From Modestobacter sp. VKM Ac-2984 (lineage in GTDB: Bacteria > Actinomycetota > Actinomycetes > Mycobacteriales > Geodermatophilaceae): 64,000 bases of DNA. The translations under genes and the position numbers were made by a program. The stretch spans positions 62,001 to 126,000 of the forward strand of contig NZ_JAPVBJ010000008.1 of the NCBI RefSeq assembly GCF_026967985.1. Reading direction: 5' to 3'. This document shows, piece after piece, positions 20,050-27,544 of the stretch. Numbering within the stretch: position 1 is the stretch's first letter; every line of letters begins with the position of its first letter. Under the pieces are notes generated by a model, which had not been told where the DNA came from, ran no database searches, and saw only the letters and a program-made list of their open reading frames with translations.

Positions 20050-21309
20050 GTGCCCGCAGTACATGCCGAGGGGTTGTTCAAGGTCTTCGGCCGGCGTACC
20101 GCCGAGGCGGTCGACCGGCTCCGGGACGGCGCCTCCGTGGCCGACGTGCGAGAGCGCGGCGCGACCCCGGCCGTCATCGACGTCAGCTTCACCGTCGAGC
20201 CGGGCGAGATCTTCGTGGTCATGGGGCTGTCCGGCTCGGGCAAGTCGACGCTGCTGCGGATGCTCAACGGGCTGCTGGAGGTCACTGCCGGCACCGTGCA
20301 CGTGGGTGAGGCCGAGCTGACCGCGCTGGACGACAAGGCGCTGCGCCGGCTCCGGCAGGAGCAGATGAGCATGGTGTTCCAGCACTTCGCGCTCTTCCCG
20401 CACCGCAGCGTGCTGGACAACGCCGCCTACGCCCTCGAGGTCCGCGGCGTCGACCGCGCCACCCGCCGGGCCAAGGCGCAGGAGGCCCTCGCGCTCGTCG
20501 GGCTCGACCAGTGGGCCGACCAGAAGCCCGGGCAGCTCTCCGGCGGCATGAAGCAGCGGGTCGGTCTGGCCCGCGCGCTCGCCGCCGACACCGACCTGCT
20601 GCTGATGGACGAGGCGTTCAGCGCGCTCGACCCGCTGATCCGCCGCGAGATGCAGGACCAGCTGCTGGAGCTGCAGGCCTCGCTGGGCAAGACGATCATC
20701 TTCATCACCCACGACCTGAACGAGGCCATGCGCCTCGGTGACCGGATCGCGATCATGCGCGACGGCCGGGTCGTGCAGATCGGCACGCCCGACCAGATCC
20801 TCGAGGCCCCCGCCGACGACTACGTCCAGCAGTTCCTCGCCGACGTCGACCGTGGGCGGGTGTTCACCGCGCGGCACGTGATGGTGGAGGCGCCCACCCT
20901 GGTCGCGCCGGCGGCTGCGCCGGCACACGTGCTCCAGGCGATGCAGGAGCACCGCTCCGGCTCCGTGCTCGTCGGGGACGGCGACGGCCGGGTGGCCGGG
21001 GTGGCCACCGAGGACGCCGTCCGGGCCGCCGTCGCGACGGGGGCGCCGTCGCTGGCCGGGCTCGCCCTGCTGCCCCCGGTCGACGTCCGGGAGACCACGA
21101 CGTTGAGCGACCTGCTCGCCCCCGCTGCCCAGGACGACGTGCCGGTGACCGTCGTGGACGACGACGGCCGGCTGCTGGGGGTGGTGCCCCGCGGGGCGGT
21201 CCTGGCTGCCCTCGGGGGCATCCCGCGCCCCGCGCCGTCCGCCGCGCCTGCACCGGCCGACCCGGTGGGCGCCACCGCCGTGGCGATGAAGGAGACCATC
21301 CGTGGCTGA
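20050..21309 (+). CDS. proV: Glycine betaine/proline ABC transporter ATP-binding protein with CBS domains
   Basis: 419-aa ProV/OpuAA-type ATPase. Walker A is GLSGSGKSTLLR, the Q-loop is MVFQHFALFPH, the signature is LSGGMKQR and the Walker B is LLLMDEAFSALDP. Residues from about 280 form a CBS-like pair (SVLVGDGDGRVAGV and VTVVDDDGRLLGVVPRG). In OpuA this region senses ionic strength and gates transport. The GTG at 20050 is preferred over a TTG at 20044 because GAGAGG sits 6-7 nt upstream. The end overlaps proW. Confidence 0.93.
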   Translation: MPAVHAEGLFKVFGRRTAEAVDRLRDGASVADVRERGATPAVIDVSFTVEPGEIFVVMGLSGSGKSTLLRMLNGLLEVTAGTVHVGEAELTALDDKALRRLRQEQMSMVFQHFALFPHRSVLDNAAYALEVRGVDRATRRAKAQEALALVGLDQWADQKPGQLSGGMKQRVGLARALAADTDLLLMDEAFSALDPLIRREMQDQLLELQASLGKTIIFITHDLNEAMRLGDRIAIMRDGRVVQIGTPDQILEAPADDYVQQFLADVDRGRVFTARHVMVEAPTLVAPAAAPAHVLQAMQEHRSGSVLVGDGDGRVAGVATEDAVRAAVATGAPSLAGLALLPPVDVRETTTLSDLLAPAAQDDVPVTVVDDDGRLLGVVPRGAVLAALGGIPRPAPSAAPAPADPVGATAVAMKETIRG

Positions 21310-22300
21310 GACCGTGTTCCGGGCCGCCGAGGACGCCGCCCTGCCGCAGATCCCGGTGGGCGACTGGATCGACAGCGGTTTCGACTGGGTCACCGAGAAC
21401 TTCGCCCCGGTCTTCGACGTGATCAGCGACGGGACCGAGGCCGGGGTGGAGGGACTGCGCGACGCGCTGCTCTTCCCCCCGTCGATCCTGCTGGCCGTGG
21501 CACTGGCCGTGCTCGGTGGCGTGGTCCGGTCGGTGCGCTTCGCCGTCGTCTCGCTGCTGGGCCTGCTGCTGCTGATCAGCATGCGGATGTGGGAGCCGGC
21601 CATGGCGACGCTGGCCCTGGTCCTGGTGTCCGCGGTGATCGCGGTGGCGATCGGCATCCCGATCGGCATCGCGGCCGCGAAGAGCGACCGGGTCAGTGCC
21701 GCCCTCCGACCGGTGCTCGACTTCATGCAGACGATGCCGGCCTTCGTCTACCTCGTGCCGGCGGTGACGTTCTTCGGCATCGGCCTCGTCCCGGGCGTCG
21801 TCACCACGATCATCTTCGCGATGCCGCCGGGCGTCCGGCTCACCGAGCTGGGCATCCGGCAGGTCGACCAGGAGCTGGTGGAGGCCGGGCATGCGTTCGG
21901 CAGCCCGCCCGGCCGGATCCTGCGCGGCATCCAGCTGCCCCTGGCCCTGCCGACGATCATGGCCGGGGTCAACCAGGTGATCATGCTGGCGCTGTCCATG
22001 GCCGTCATCGCCGGACTGATCGGGGCGGCCGGCCTCGGTGGCGTCGTCGTCACCAGCATCTCCCGGCTCGACGTCGGGCTGGGCTTCGAGGGCGGCCTGT
22101 CGGTCGTCATCCTCGCCATCTACCTCGACCGGTTGACCAGTGCGTTCGGCCAGCAGCGCGGTCGCCTCGGCGCGATCCCGAGCTTCCTGAGCCGCGGTGG
22201 TTCGGTCGGCAAGGGCGGCCTCGCCGCCAGCAGCCGGTCCGCCGATGCCGTCACGCCCGTCGGGGCCGACCAGAACTCACCGAACCGACCTGCCCGGTAG
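21302..22300 (+). CDS. proW: Glycine betaine/proline ABC transporter permease
   Basis: 332-aa ProW-type permease. An N-terminal amphipathic segment (VGDWIDSGFDWVTENFAPVFD) is followed by about six helices. The cytoplasmic EAA-like loop, QELVEAGHAFGSPPGRILRGIQLPLALPTIMAGVNQ, couples to ProV. The C-terminal ~45 residues are polar and low-complexity. It starts at GTG 21302, inside the last codons of proV, and proX follows after 99 bp. Confidence 0.93.
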   Translation: MAETVFRAAEDAALPQIPVGDWIDSGFDWVTENFAPVFDVISDGTEAGVEGLRDALLFPPSILLAVALAVLGGVVRSVRFAVVSLLGLLLLISMRMWEPAMATLALVLVSAVIAVAIGIPIGIAAAKSDRVSAALRPVLDFMQTMPAFVYLVPAVTFFGIGLVPGVVTTIIFAMPPGVRLTELGIRQVDQELVEAGHAFGSPPGRILRGIQLPLALPTIMAGVNQVIMLALSMAVIAGLIGAAGLGGVVVTSISRLDVGLGFEGGLSVVILAIYLDRLTSAFGQQRGRLGAIPSFLSRGGSVGKGGLAASSRSADAVTPVGADQNSPNRPAR

Positions 22301-22399
22301 CCGACCGGCGCGGCCCTCCCGGGCCGTCGCCGCGGAGCCGGAGCACCAACGGTGCGCGGGGCAGTCGACCGCCACCAGATGTAGGAGAGGAACGACCGC

Positions 22400-23326
22400 A
22401 TGAACAAGCACCTGACCACCCGAGGCGCACGCCTGGCCGCCGGCCTCGCCGCCGTCGCACTCACCGCCACCGCGTGTGGTGGGGACGCCGAGGAGGACAC
22501 CACCGCCGCCGGCGGAGCGTCGGCCGGCAGCGACTGCGAGACCGTCAACCTGGGCTTCATCCCCTCCTGGACCGACGGCCTGAGCATGGCCCACCTGTGG
22601 GACGGCGTCCTCGCCGAGCAGGGCATCGAGGTCGAGATGACCGAGATCTCCGAGGCGGCTCCGCTGTACGCCGGCCTGGCCGGGGGCGACGTCGACGTCT
22701 ACCCGTCCGCCTGGTCCGAGGTCACCCACGCGGCCTACATGGAGGAGTACGGCGACCAGCTCGAGGACCTCGGTGCCTGGTACGAGGGCGCCAAGCTGAC
22801 CTTCGCCGTCCCGGAGTACACCGACATCGAGTCGATCGCCGACCTGGCCGGCAACGCCGAGATGTTCGACGGCCGGATCGTCGGGATCGAGCCCGGCGCG
22901 GGCCTCACCGCCACCACCAAGGACAGCGTCATGCCGACCTACGGGCTGGAGGGGGACTACACGCTGGTCGAGTCCTCCACCACCGCGATGCTGGCCGAGC
23001 TGCAGGCGGCGACCGACGCCAACGAGGACATCGTCGTCACCCTGTGGCGCCCGTTCTGGGCCAACAGCGAGTTCCCGGTCAAGGACCTCGCCGACCCGGA
23101 AGGCGCCCTGGGCGACGCCGAGGGCCTGCACACGCTGGCCCGTGAGGGCTTCGCGGCCGACTGTGCCGACGTGGCGTCGATGATGGAGAACGCGACCCTC
23201 ACCGACGAGCAGTACGGCTCGCTGGAGAACATGGTCGTCAACGAGTACGGCGAGGGCCGCTACTCCGAGGCCGTCGACGCCTGGCTCGAGGAGAACCCGG
23301 ACTTCATGGAGTCCCTGCAGGCCTGA
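22400..23326 (+). CDS. proX: Glycine betaine-binding lipoprotein
   Basis: 308-aa periplasmic-type binding protein of the OpuAC family. A lipoprotein signal peptide ends at LTATAC, so the mature protein is anchored through Cys at about residue 26. LGFIPSWTDGLSMAHLWDGVL and the aromatic-rich DVYPSAWSEV and VTLWRPFWANSEF segments supply the tryptophan/tyrosine cage for the quaternary ammonium. AGGAGAGG precedes the ATG. It completes the proVWX operon and is followed by a strong hairpin. Confidence 0.93.
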   Translation: MNKHLTTRGARLAAGLAAVALTATACGGDAEEDTTAAGGASAGSDCETVNLGFIPSWTDGLSMAHLWDGVLAEQGIEVEMTEISEAAPLYAGLAGGDVDVYPSAWSEVTHAAYMEEYGDQLEDLGAWYEGAKLTFAVPEYTDIESIADLAGNAEMFDGRIVGIEPGAGLTATTKDSVMPTYGLEGDYTLVESSTTAMLAELQAATDANEDIVVTLWRPFWANSEFPVKDLADPEGALGDAEGLHTLAREGFAADCADVASMMENATLTDEQYGSLENMVVNEYGEGRYSEAVDAWLEENPDFMESLQA

Positions 23327-23366
23327 TCGGTGCAGCCGGCGCTCGCTGAGCGACCGGCGCACACAC

Positions 23367-23404
23367 CCGAGGGGCCCGACGGCGCATGCCGTCGGGCCCC
23401 TCGG
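23367..23404 (+). terminator. Rho-independent-like hairpin after proX
   Basis: Perfect 17-bp arms (23367-23383 and 23388-23404) flank a GCAT loop, 40 bp after the proX stop. There is no U-tract, as is usual in GC-rich actinobacteria. Confidence 0.8.
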
Positions 23405-23412
23405 TCGTCCGA

Positions 23413-23418
23413 TACCCT
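23413..23418 (+). promoter_or_regulatory. Possible -10 element for tRNA-Arg
   Basis: TACCCT fits the actinobacterial TANNNT -10 pattern and lies between the proX terminator and the tRNA, 62 nt before the mature 5' end. No clear -35 is present, partly because that position falls in the terminator stem. Confidence 0.3.
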
Positions 23419-23480
23419 CTCGTCGGCAACCGGCCCGCACGCAGCGGCCCGGTGGCGGTGCGGTCCGCCGTACCGCCGCA

Positions 23481-23556
23481 GCCCCCGTAGCTCAGGGGAT
23501 AGAGCATCGGTTTCCTAAACCGTGTGCCGCAGGTTCGAATCCTGCCGGGGGCACCA
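23481..23556 (+). tRNA. tRNA-Arg (anticodon CCT)
   Basis: 76-nt cloverleaf with acceptor GCCCCCG/CGGGGGC, D-arm GCTC/GAGC, anticodon loop TTCCTAA (anticodon CCT, reading AGG), T-arm GCAGG-TTCGAAT-CCTGC, discriminator A and an encoded CCA. The top pair of the anticodon stem is a T-T mismatch. Confidence 0.97.
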
Positions 23557-23561
23557 GCTGG

Positions 23562-24224
23562 TCACTGCAGTTCGACGAAGCGCTCCACGTCGGCCGGCCG
23601 GCCGGCGATGACGATCTCCGCGCCGTAGGTCAGCACGGTGTCGTAGTCGGCGTGGGTGTAGCTCGCCGTGTTCTCCGGTTTCACCGACACCACCGTGACG
23701 TGGTGCTTCTTCCGCAGGCCGGTCTGGCCGAGCGGGATGCCGACGATCTCCCTCGGTGGCTTGGTCTTGGCGAACACCCACTGCGGGTCCAGCTCCACCC
23801 AGTCCAGCAGCCGGCCGGCGACCAGGTGTGCGATCCGCTCGCCCATCTCCTGCTCGGGGAAGACCACGTGATGGGCGCCGATGCGGCTCAGGATCGTCGC
23901 CTGCTGGCGGGTCACGGCCTTGGCCCAGATGGTCGGGATCTCGAGCTCGGAGAGCAGTGCGGTGGTGAGGATGCTGGCTTCGAGGTGGCCGCCGATGGCC
24001 ACGACGACGCGGCTGAAGTCGGCGATGCCGATCTCTGCCAGCGCGTCGGGGTCGGTGGAGTCGGCGATGACGACCTGGCCCAGCTGCCCGGACAGGCGCT
24101 GGACGATGTCGGGCCGGTTGTCCACGGCGAGCACCTCGGTGCCGCCGCGGGCCAGTTCGAGGGCGAGCGCGGTGCCGAACCGACCCAGGCCGAGCACGGC
24201 GACGGGGTCCTTGTGGCTAGCCAA
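23562..24224 (-). CDS. trkA: Trk potassium uptake regulatory subunit TrkA
   Basis: 220-aa single RCK-unit protein. The N-terminal Rossmann domain VAVLGLGRFGTALALELA (GxGxxG) with DSTDPDALAEIGI binds NAD(H) or ATP. A C-terminal TrkA_C domain (REIVGIPLGQTGLRKKHHVTVVSV) follows. It gates the TrkH channel encoded just upstream. The TTG at 24224 is chosen as the start because GAGGAGAGGA lies upstream at a usable distance, giving an 8-bp overlap with trkH. Confidence 0.9.
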   Translation of the reverse strand: MASHKDPVAVLGLGRFGTALALELARGGTEVLAVDNRPDIVQRLSGQLGQVVIADSTDPDALAEIGIADFSRVVVAIGGHLEASILTTALLSELEIPTIWAKAVTRQQATILSRIGAHHVVFPEQEMGERIAHLVAGRLLDWVELDPQWVFAKTKPPREIVGIPLGQTGLRKKHHVTVVSVKPENTASYTHADYDTVLTYGAEIVIAGRPADVERFVELQ

Positions 24225-25587
24225 CGATGGTCCTCTCCTCGGGGAGCTGGTGCCGGCGGGCGCGATCGCGGAGCGCGAGCCCCGACGCCAGGGTGAGCGG
24301 CCCGATCCGGCCGATGTACATGAGCAGCACGAGCAGCACCTGCCCGGCTGGTGGGACGTCGGCGGTGATGCCGGTGGACAGGCCGACGGTGGAGAAGGCG
24401 GAGACGACCTCGAAGAGCACCACGTCGAAGCTGAAGTCGGTGAGGGCCTCCATGACGAAGGTGGAGACGGCGACCACGCCGATGCCGAGCAGTGCGATCG
24501 CCAGCGCCTGGCGCTGGTTGGTGCTCGGCACCCGGCGACGGCCGATCTCGACGTCCGGGTCACCGCGCATCTCCGCCCACAGGACGTAGGCCAGCAGGCC
24601 GAAGGTGGTCACCTTGATGCCGCCGGCGGTTCCGGCGCTGCCTCCGCCGATGAACATCAGCGCGTCGGTGAGCAGCAGCGTCTCGGGCTGGTAGGCGGCG
24701 ATGTCGAGGTTGTTGAACCCGGCGGTGCGCGGCATCACCGCCGCGGTGAACGCGGCCAGCACCGTCGCCCCGGCGCCCAGTGGGCCGAGGGTCCCGGGGT
24801 TGCCGCCCTCGGCGATCAGGAACAGCAGGGTCCCGCCGACGAGCAGGACGACGGTGACGATGACGGTGATCCGGGTGAGCACCGACCAGCTCTTCGGCGA
24901 CCGCCACTCGCGGGCCAGCTCGAAGACCACGGGGAAGCCCAGGCCGCCGACGATGATCGCGACGCTGATGGTCAGGCTGATCCACGGGTCGGCCACGTAC
25001 TGCACCAGGCTGTCGGCGTTGAGCCCGAAGCCGGCGTTGTTGAACGCCGAGATGGCGTGGAACACGCCCGAGTAGGCCGCCGACGACAGCGGCTGGTCGT
25101 AACCGGTGGCGAACCGGATCCCGAGCACGACGGCGACCACGGCCTCGATGCCGAGGCTGAAGAGCACCACCCTGCGGATGACCCGGCGGACGTCCGCGGC
25201 GGACAGCGCCTTGGTCTCCGCCTGGGCGATCAGCCGGGCCCGGAGCCCCAACCGGCGGGACAGCACGACCGCGAGCAGGGTGGCCAGCGTCATGATCCCG
25301 AGGCCGCCGGCCTGGATGAGCAGCAGGATCACGCCCTGGCCGAACCCTGACCAGTAGGTGCCGGTGTCCACGGTGACCAGCCCGGTGACGCAGACCGCGG
25401 ACGTGGCGTGGAACAGCGCGGTGAGGAGGTCGGCGCGCCCGGGGCCGGCGACGGCGACGGGCAGCGACAGCAGTGCGGTGCCGACGGCGATCGCCACGGC
25501 GAAGGCGCCGGCGATCACCCGCCCCGGGTGGTGGAACCCGCGGGCGGGGGCCGAGCGGCCGACCGGGTTGCGGATGCCCTGCGTCAT
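24217..25587 (-). CDS. trkH: Trk/Ktr potassium uptake channel protein TrkH
   Basis: 456-aa membrane protein with four pseudo-repeated pore units. Selectivity-filter-like loops include ATSAVCVTGLVTVDTGTY, FHAISAFNNAGFGLN, PRTAGFNNLD and VVSAFSTVGLSTGI. It imports K+ driven by the membrane potential or Na+. ATG at 25587 gives the normal short cytoplasmic N-terminus (MTQGIRNPVGRS). Much longer open frames upstream are antisense noise. It forms a two-gene operon with trkA. Next to proVWX it makes an osmoadaptation block. Confidence 0.93.
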   Translation of the reverse strand: MTQGIRNPVGRSAPARGFHHPGRVIAGAFAVAIAVGTALLSLPVAVAGPGRADLLTALFHATSAVCVTGLVTVDTGTYWSGFGQGVILLLIQAGGLGIMTLATLLAVVLSRRLGLRARLIAQAETKALSAADVRRVIRRVVLFSLGIEAVVAVVLGIRFATGYDQPLSSAAYSGVFHAISAFNNAGFGLNADSLVQYVADPWISLTISVAIIVGGLGFPVVFELAREWRSPKSWSVLTRITVIVTVVLLVGGTLLFLIAEGGNPGTLGPLGAGATVLAAFTAAVMPRTAGFNNLDIAAYQPETLLLTDALMFIGGGSAGTAGGIKVTTFGLLAYVLWAEMRGDPDVEIGRRRVPSTNQRQALAIALLGIGVVAVSTFVMEALTDFSFDVVLFEVVSAFSTVGLSTGITADVPPAGQVLLVLLMYIGRIGPLTLASGLALRDRARRHQLPEERTIVG

Positions 25588-25722
25588 CGCAGGTCCGTCG
25601 GGCGGACGCGGGCGGGCACCGCGACACCGTGCCACACCTCGCGGTCCCGGCAGCCCCGGACCGTGCGGCCACGCCGACCCGCCGGTCGCATCGCTCGTCA
25701 CGACACCCGCGACACTGGGGGC

Positions 25723-26166
25723 ATGACCGCTGCTGATCCCGGGCCGCGGGCCGGCCAGAGCCCCAGGCCCCTGGACGACGACGCGCGCGACCTGCTCGAC
25801 GCACTCCTCGCCCACGACTTCCTCGGCGTCGCCGAACTGCGCGCTCAGGTGGCGAGGGCCACCGCCACGGCGGGCTGTCGTTGTGGGTGCGGGACCCTCG
25901 ACCTGCAGGTCCCCGACGACGTCCCGGTCGCGCCGGCCAGCGGGCCGGCGCCGGTCGAGGGGACCGTCGTCGGCGCCGACGGGGCACCCGTGGGCGGGGT
26001 GCTCCTGTTCGTCGAGGACGGCCGGCTGAGCCGGCTGGACGTCACCTCCCACGGCGACCCGCTCCTGCTGCCCTCCCCGGACCGGGTCACCTGGGGACCC
26101 ACCCGCTGGGCCCGCGAGGACACGGTGCGGCGGCCCGCCCGGTTCCGGCGGGGCCGGTCGGACTGA
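25723..26166 (+). CDS. Hypothetical protein with CxCGC motif
   Basis: 147-aa protein not assigned to a family. Residues ~20-45 form an amphipathic helix (DARDLLDALLAHDFLGVAELRAQV). It is followed by AGCRCGCGTLDLQV, a compact three-cysteine motif. The middle reads GTVVGADGAPVGGVLLFVEDGRLSRLDV, a beta-rich stretch. The C-terminus is basic. The start ATG at 25723 lies 135 bp from the divergent trkH. Metal binding by the cysteines is only a possibility. Confidence 0.7.
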   Translation: MTAADPGPRAGQSPRPLDDDARDLLDALLAHDFLGVAELRAQVARATATAGCRCGCGTLDLQVPDDVPVAPASGPAPVEGTVVGADGAPVGGVLLFVEDGRLSRLDVTSHGDPLLLPSPDRVTWGPTRWAREDTVRRPARFRRGRSD

Positions 26167-26221
26167 GGGCGCGGCGACACCGGTCGCATCGCACCGCACC
26201 CCGGCGGGTAGCGGGCGGCGC

Positions 26222-26518
26222 GTGCCAGCACGCAGCGCGGCGGTCGCCGCCTCCGACCAGTGGACCGACCCCGACGACGGCGTCCGGTACCCCGCCGGGG
26301 AGGTGCACGCCTGGCGGCCGGGGCGCAACGAGACGGTCTGCGGCCTGTCGCTGAGCCGGTCGCGGCTGACCCGCTTCCCGCACGTCGGCTGGGTCGACGT
26401 GCAGCCCGAGTCCGGCCGGCACGCGGAGGGCGTGCAGGCCGTCTGCCGGCGTTGTCGCGCGGCCCAGGGCGCCCGCCGGGACGATCGCGGCTGGACACGG
26501 ACCGACCCCCGCCCCTGA
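26222..26518 (+). CDS. Small hypothetical protein, possible zinc site
   Basis: 98-aa polar protein, no family recognised. It has a WTDPDDGVRYPAGEVHAW segment, a single Cys in NETVCGLSLSRSRLTRFP and CRRC near the C-terminus, which could bind a metal. Codon use looks coding, and a GTG at 26222 begins the frame. It lies between the CxCGC protein and the arsR promoter. Confidence 0.6.
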   Translation: MPARSAAVAASDQWTDPDDGVRYPAGEVHAWRPGRNETVCGLSLSRSRLTRFPHVGWVDVQPESGRHAEGVQAVCRRCRAAQGARRDDRGWTRTDPRP

Positions 26519-26527
26519 GCGGAGGCA

Positions 26528-26559
26528 TTGACCCAGCCGACCGTAAGTCGTAGCTTACG
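26528..26559 (+). promoter_or_regulatory. arsR promoter with overlapping operator; probable leaderless transcript
   Basis: TTGACC (26528-26533) and TAGCTT (26551-26556) are separated by exactly 17 bp. The GTG start of arsR begins 7 nt after the -10, which predicts transcription starting at or next to the start codon. An inverted repeat, CGTAAG-N6-CTTACG (26542-26547 and 26554-26559), covers the -10, as expected for ArsR autorepression. Confidence 0.65.
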
Positions 26560-26562
26560 TTC

Positions 26563-26931
26563 GTGGCTGCTCACCAAGACCGCGACGGTTGGGAGGCGCT
26601 GGGTGACCCCACCCGGCGCGCCATCGTCGCCTCGCTGGCCGAGCGACCGCAGGCCGTGGGGGAGCTCGCCGACGAGCTCCCGATCAGCCGTCCGGCGGTC
26701 TCCCAGCACCTGAAGGTCCTCAAGGACGCCGGGCTCGTCATCGACCGCGCTGCCGGCACGCGCCGGGTCTACCGGCTCAGCCCCGAGGGCCTCGGCGCCC
26801 TGCGGGACCAGCTCGACACCTTCTGGCGCCGCGCGCTGGACGGCTATCAGGAGATCGCAGCTCAGGACGTCGCAGCTCAGGACGTCGTCGTGCACGACCC
26901 CGATGGACACCCGACGCAGGAGGACTCATGA
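26563..26931 (+). CDS. ArsR-family transcriptional regulator
   Basis: 122-aa winged-helix repressor of the SRPBCC-associated ArsR group. GWEALGDPTRRAIVASLAERPQAVGELADELPISRPAVSQHLKVLKDAGLV is the HTH, with RRVYRLSPEGLGAL as the wing. No metal-binding cysteine motif (CxC) is present, so it probably senses something other than metals. GTG at 26563 sits directly after the promoter/operator. Its 3' part holds a 15-bp perfect tandem duplication (26857-26886) encoding AAQDVAAQDV. It overlaps the next gene (ATGA). Confidence 0.88.
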   Translation: MAAHQDRDGWEALGDPTRRAIVASLAERPQAVGELADELPISRPAVSQHLKVLKDAGLVIDRAAGTRRVYRLSPEGLGALRDQLDTFWRRALDGYQEIAAQDVAAQDVVVHDPDGHPTQEDS

Positions 26932-27410
26932 CCGAGACGGCCGCCCTCGTGGTCCGCAGGCAGATCGTCGTCCAGGCCCCGATCGACCGGGCCTTCGCGA
27001 CGTTCACCGAGCGGCTCGGCGACTTCAAGCCACCGGAGCACAACCTGCTCGGCGTCCCGATCGCCGAGACCGTGTTCGACCCGGTCGTCGGCGGCCACGT
27101 CACCGACCGGGGCGTCGACGGCAGCGAGTGCCGCTGGGCGCGCGTCCTGGCCTTCGACCCGCCGGACCGCGTGGTCTTCAGCTGGGACATCAGCCCGCAG
27201 TGGCAGGTGGAGACGGACCCCGAGCACACCAGTGAGGTCGAGGTCCGGTTCCTCGCCGAGGGCCCGGCGCACACCCGGGTGGAGCTGGAGCACCGTCACC
27301 TCGACCGGCACGGCGACGGCTGGGAGGCCGTCCGCGACGGGGTCGCCGACGACGCCGGCTGGCCGCTGTACCTGGCGCGGTACGCCGACCTGGTCTCCCA
27401 GGGGAGCTGA
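26928..27410 (+). CDS. SRPBCC/AHSA1-like domain protein
   Basis: 160-aa START/Bet v1-fold protein of the AHSA1 type. It begins VVRRQIVVQAPIDRAFATFTERLGDFKP and contains CRWARVLAFDPPDRVVFSWDISPQW and TRVELEHRHLDRHGDGWEAV, standard for the family. Pairing with an ArsR repressor in one overlapping operon is common in actinobacteria. Such proteins bind hydrophobic ligands, but the ligand here is unknown. Confidence 0.88.
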   Translation: MTETAALVVRRQIVVQAPIDRAFATFTERLGDFKPPEHNLLGVPIAETVFDPVVGGHVTDRGVDGSECRWARVLAFDPPDRVVFSWDISPQWQVETDPEHTSEVEVRFLAEGPAHTRVELEHRHLDRHGDGWEAVRDGVADDAGWPLYLARYADLVSQGS

Positions 27411-27442
27411 CGAGCCGGGTCCAAGGCTCGGATGGGTCGCGG

Positions 27443-27461
27443 GTAGCTTAGGCAAGCCTCA
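27443..27461. promoter_or_regulatory. DtxR/IdeR-like iron box
   Basis: The 19-bp site GTAGCTTAGGCAAGCCTCA matches 14 of 19 positions of the consensus TTAGGTTAGGCTAACCTAA by direct comparison. It lies about 84 bp upstream of a siderophore-binding lipoprotein gene, as expected for iron repression. Confidence 0.65.
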
Positions 27462-27544
27462 GCACGCCTCCGGTGTGTGCGCAGCCTCCTGACGGCACGT
27501 CAGGTCAGGGCCGTGCACCCGGACCCATCGACAGGGACCCCAGC

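Noticed and set aside
24217-26910. Extended 897-codon version of trkH
   Set aside because: The extra N-terminal ~440 codons are antisense to other genes and have no TrkH similarity. ATG 25587 gives a normal protein.
26563-26931. Metal-sensing ArsR (arsenic or cadmium)
   Set aside because: No CxC or other metal-ligand motif is present and the partner gene is an SRPBCC protein, not a metal pump.
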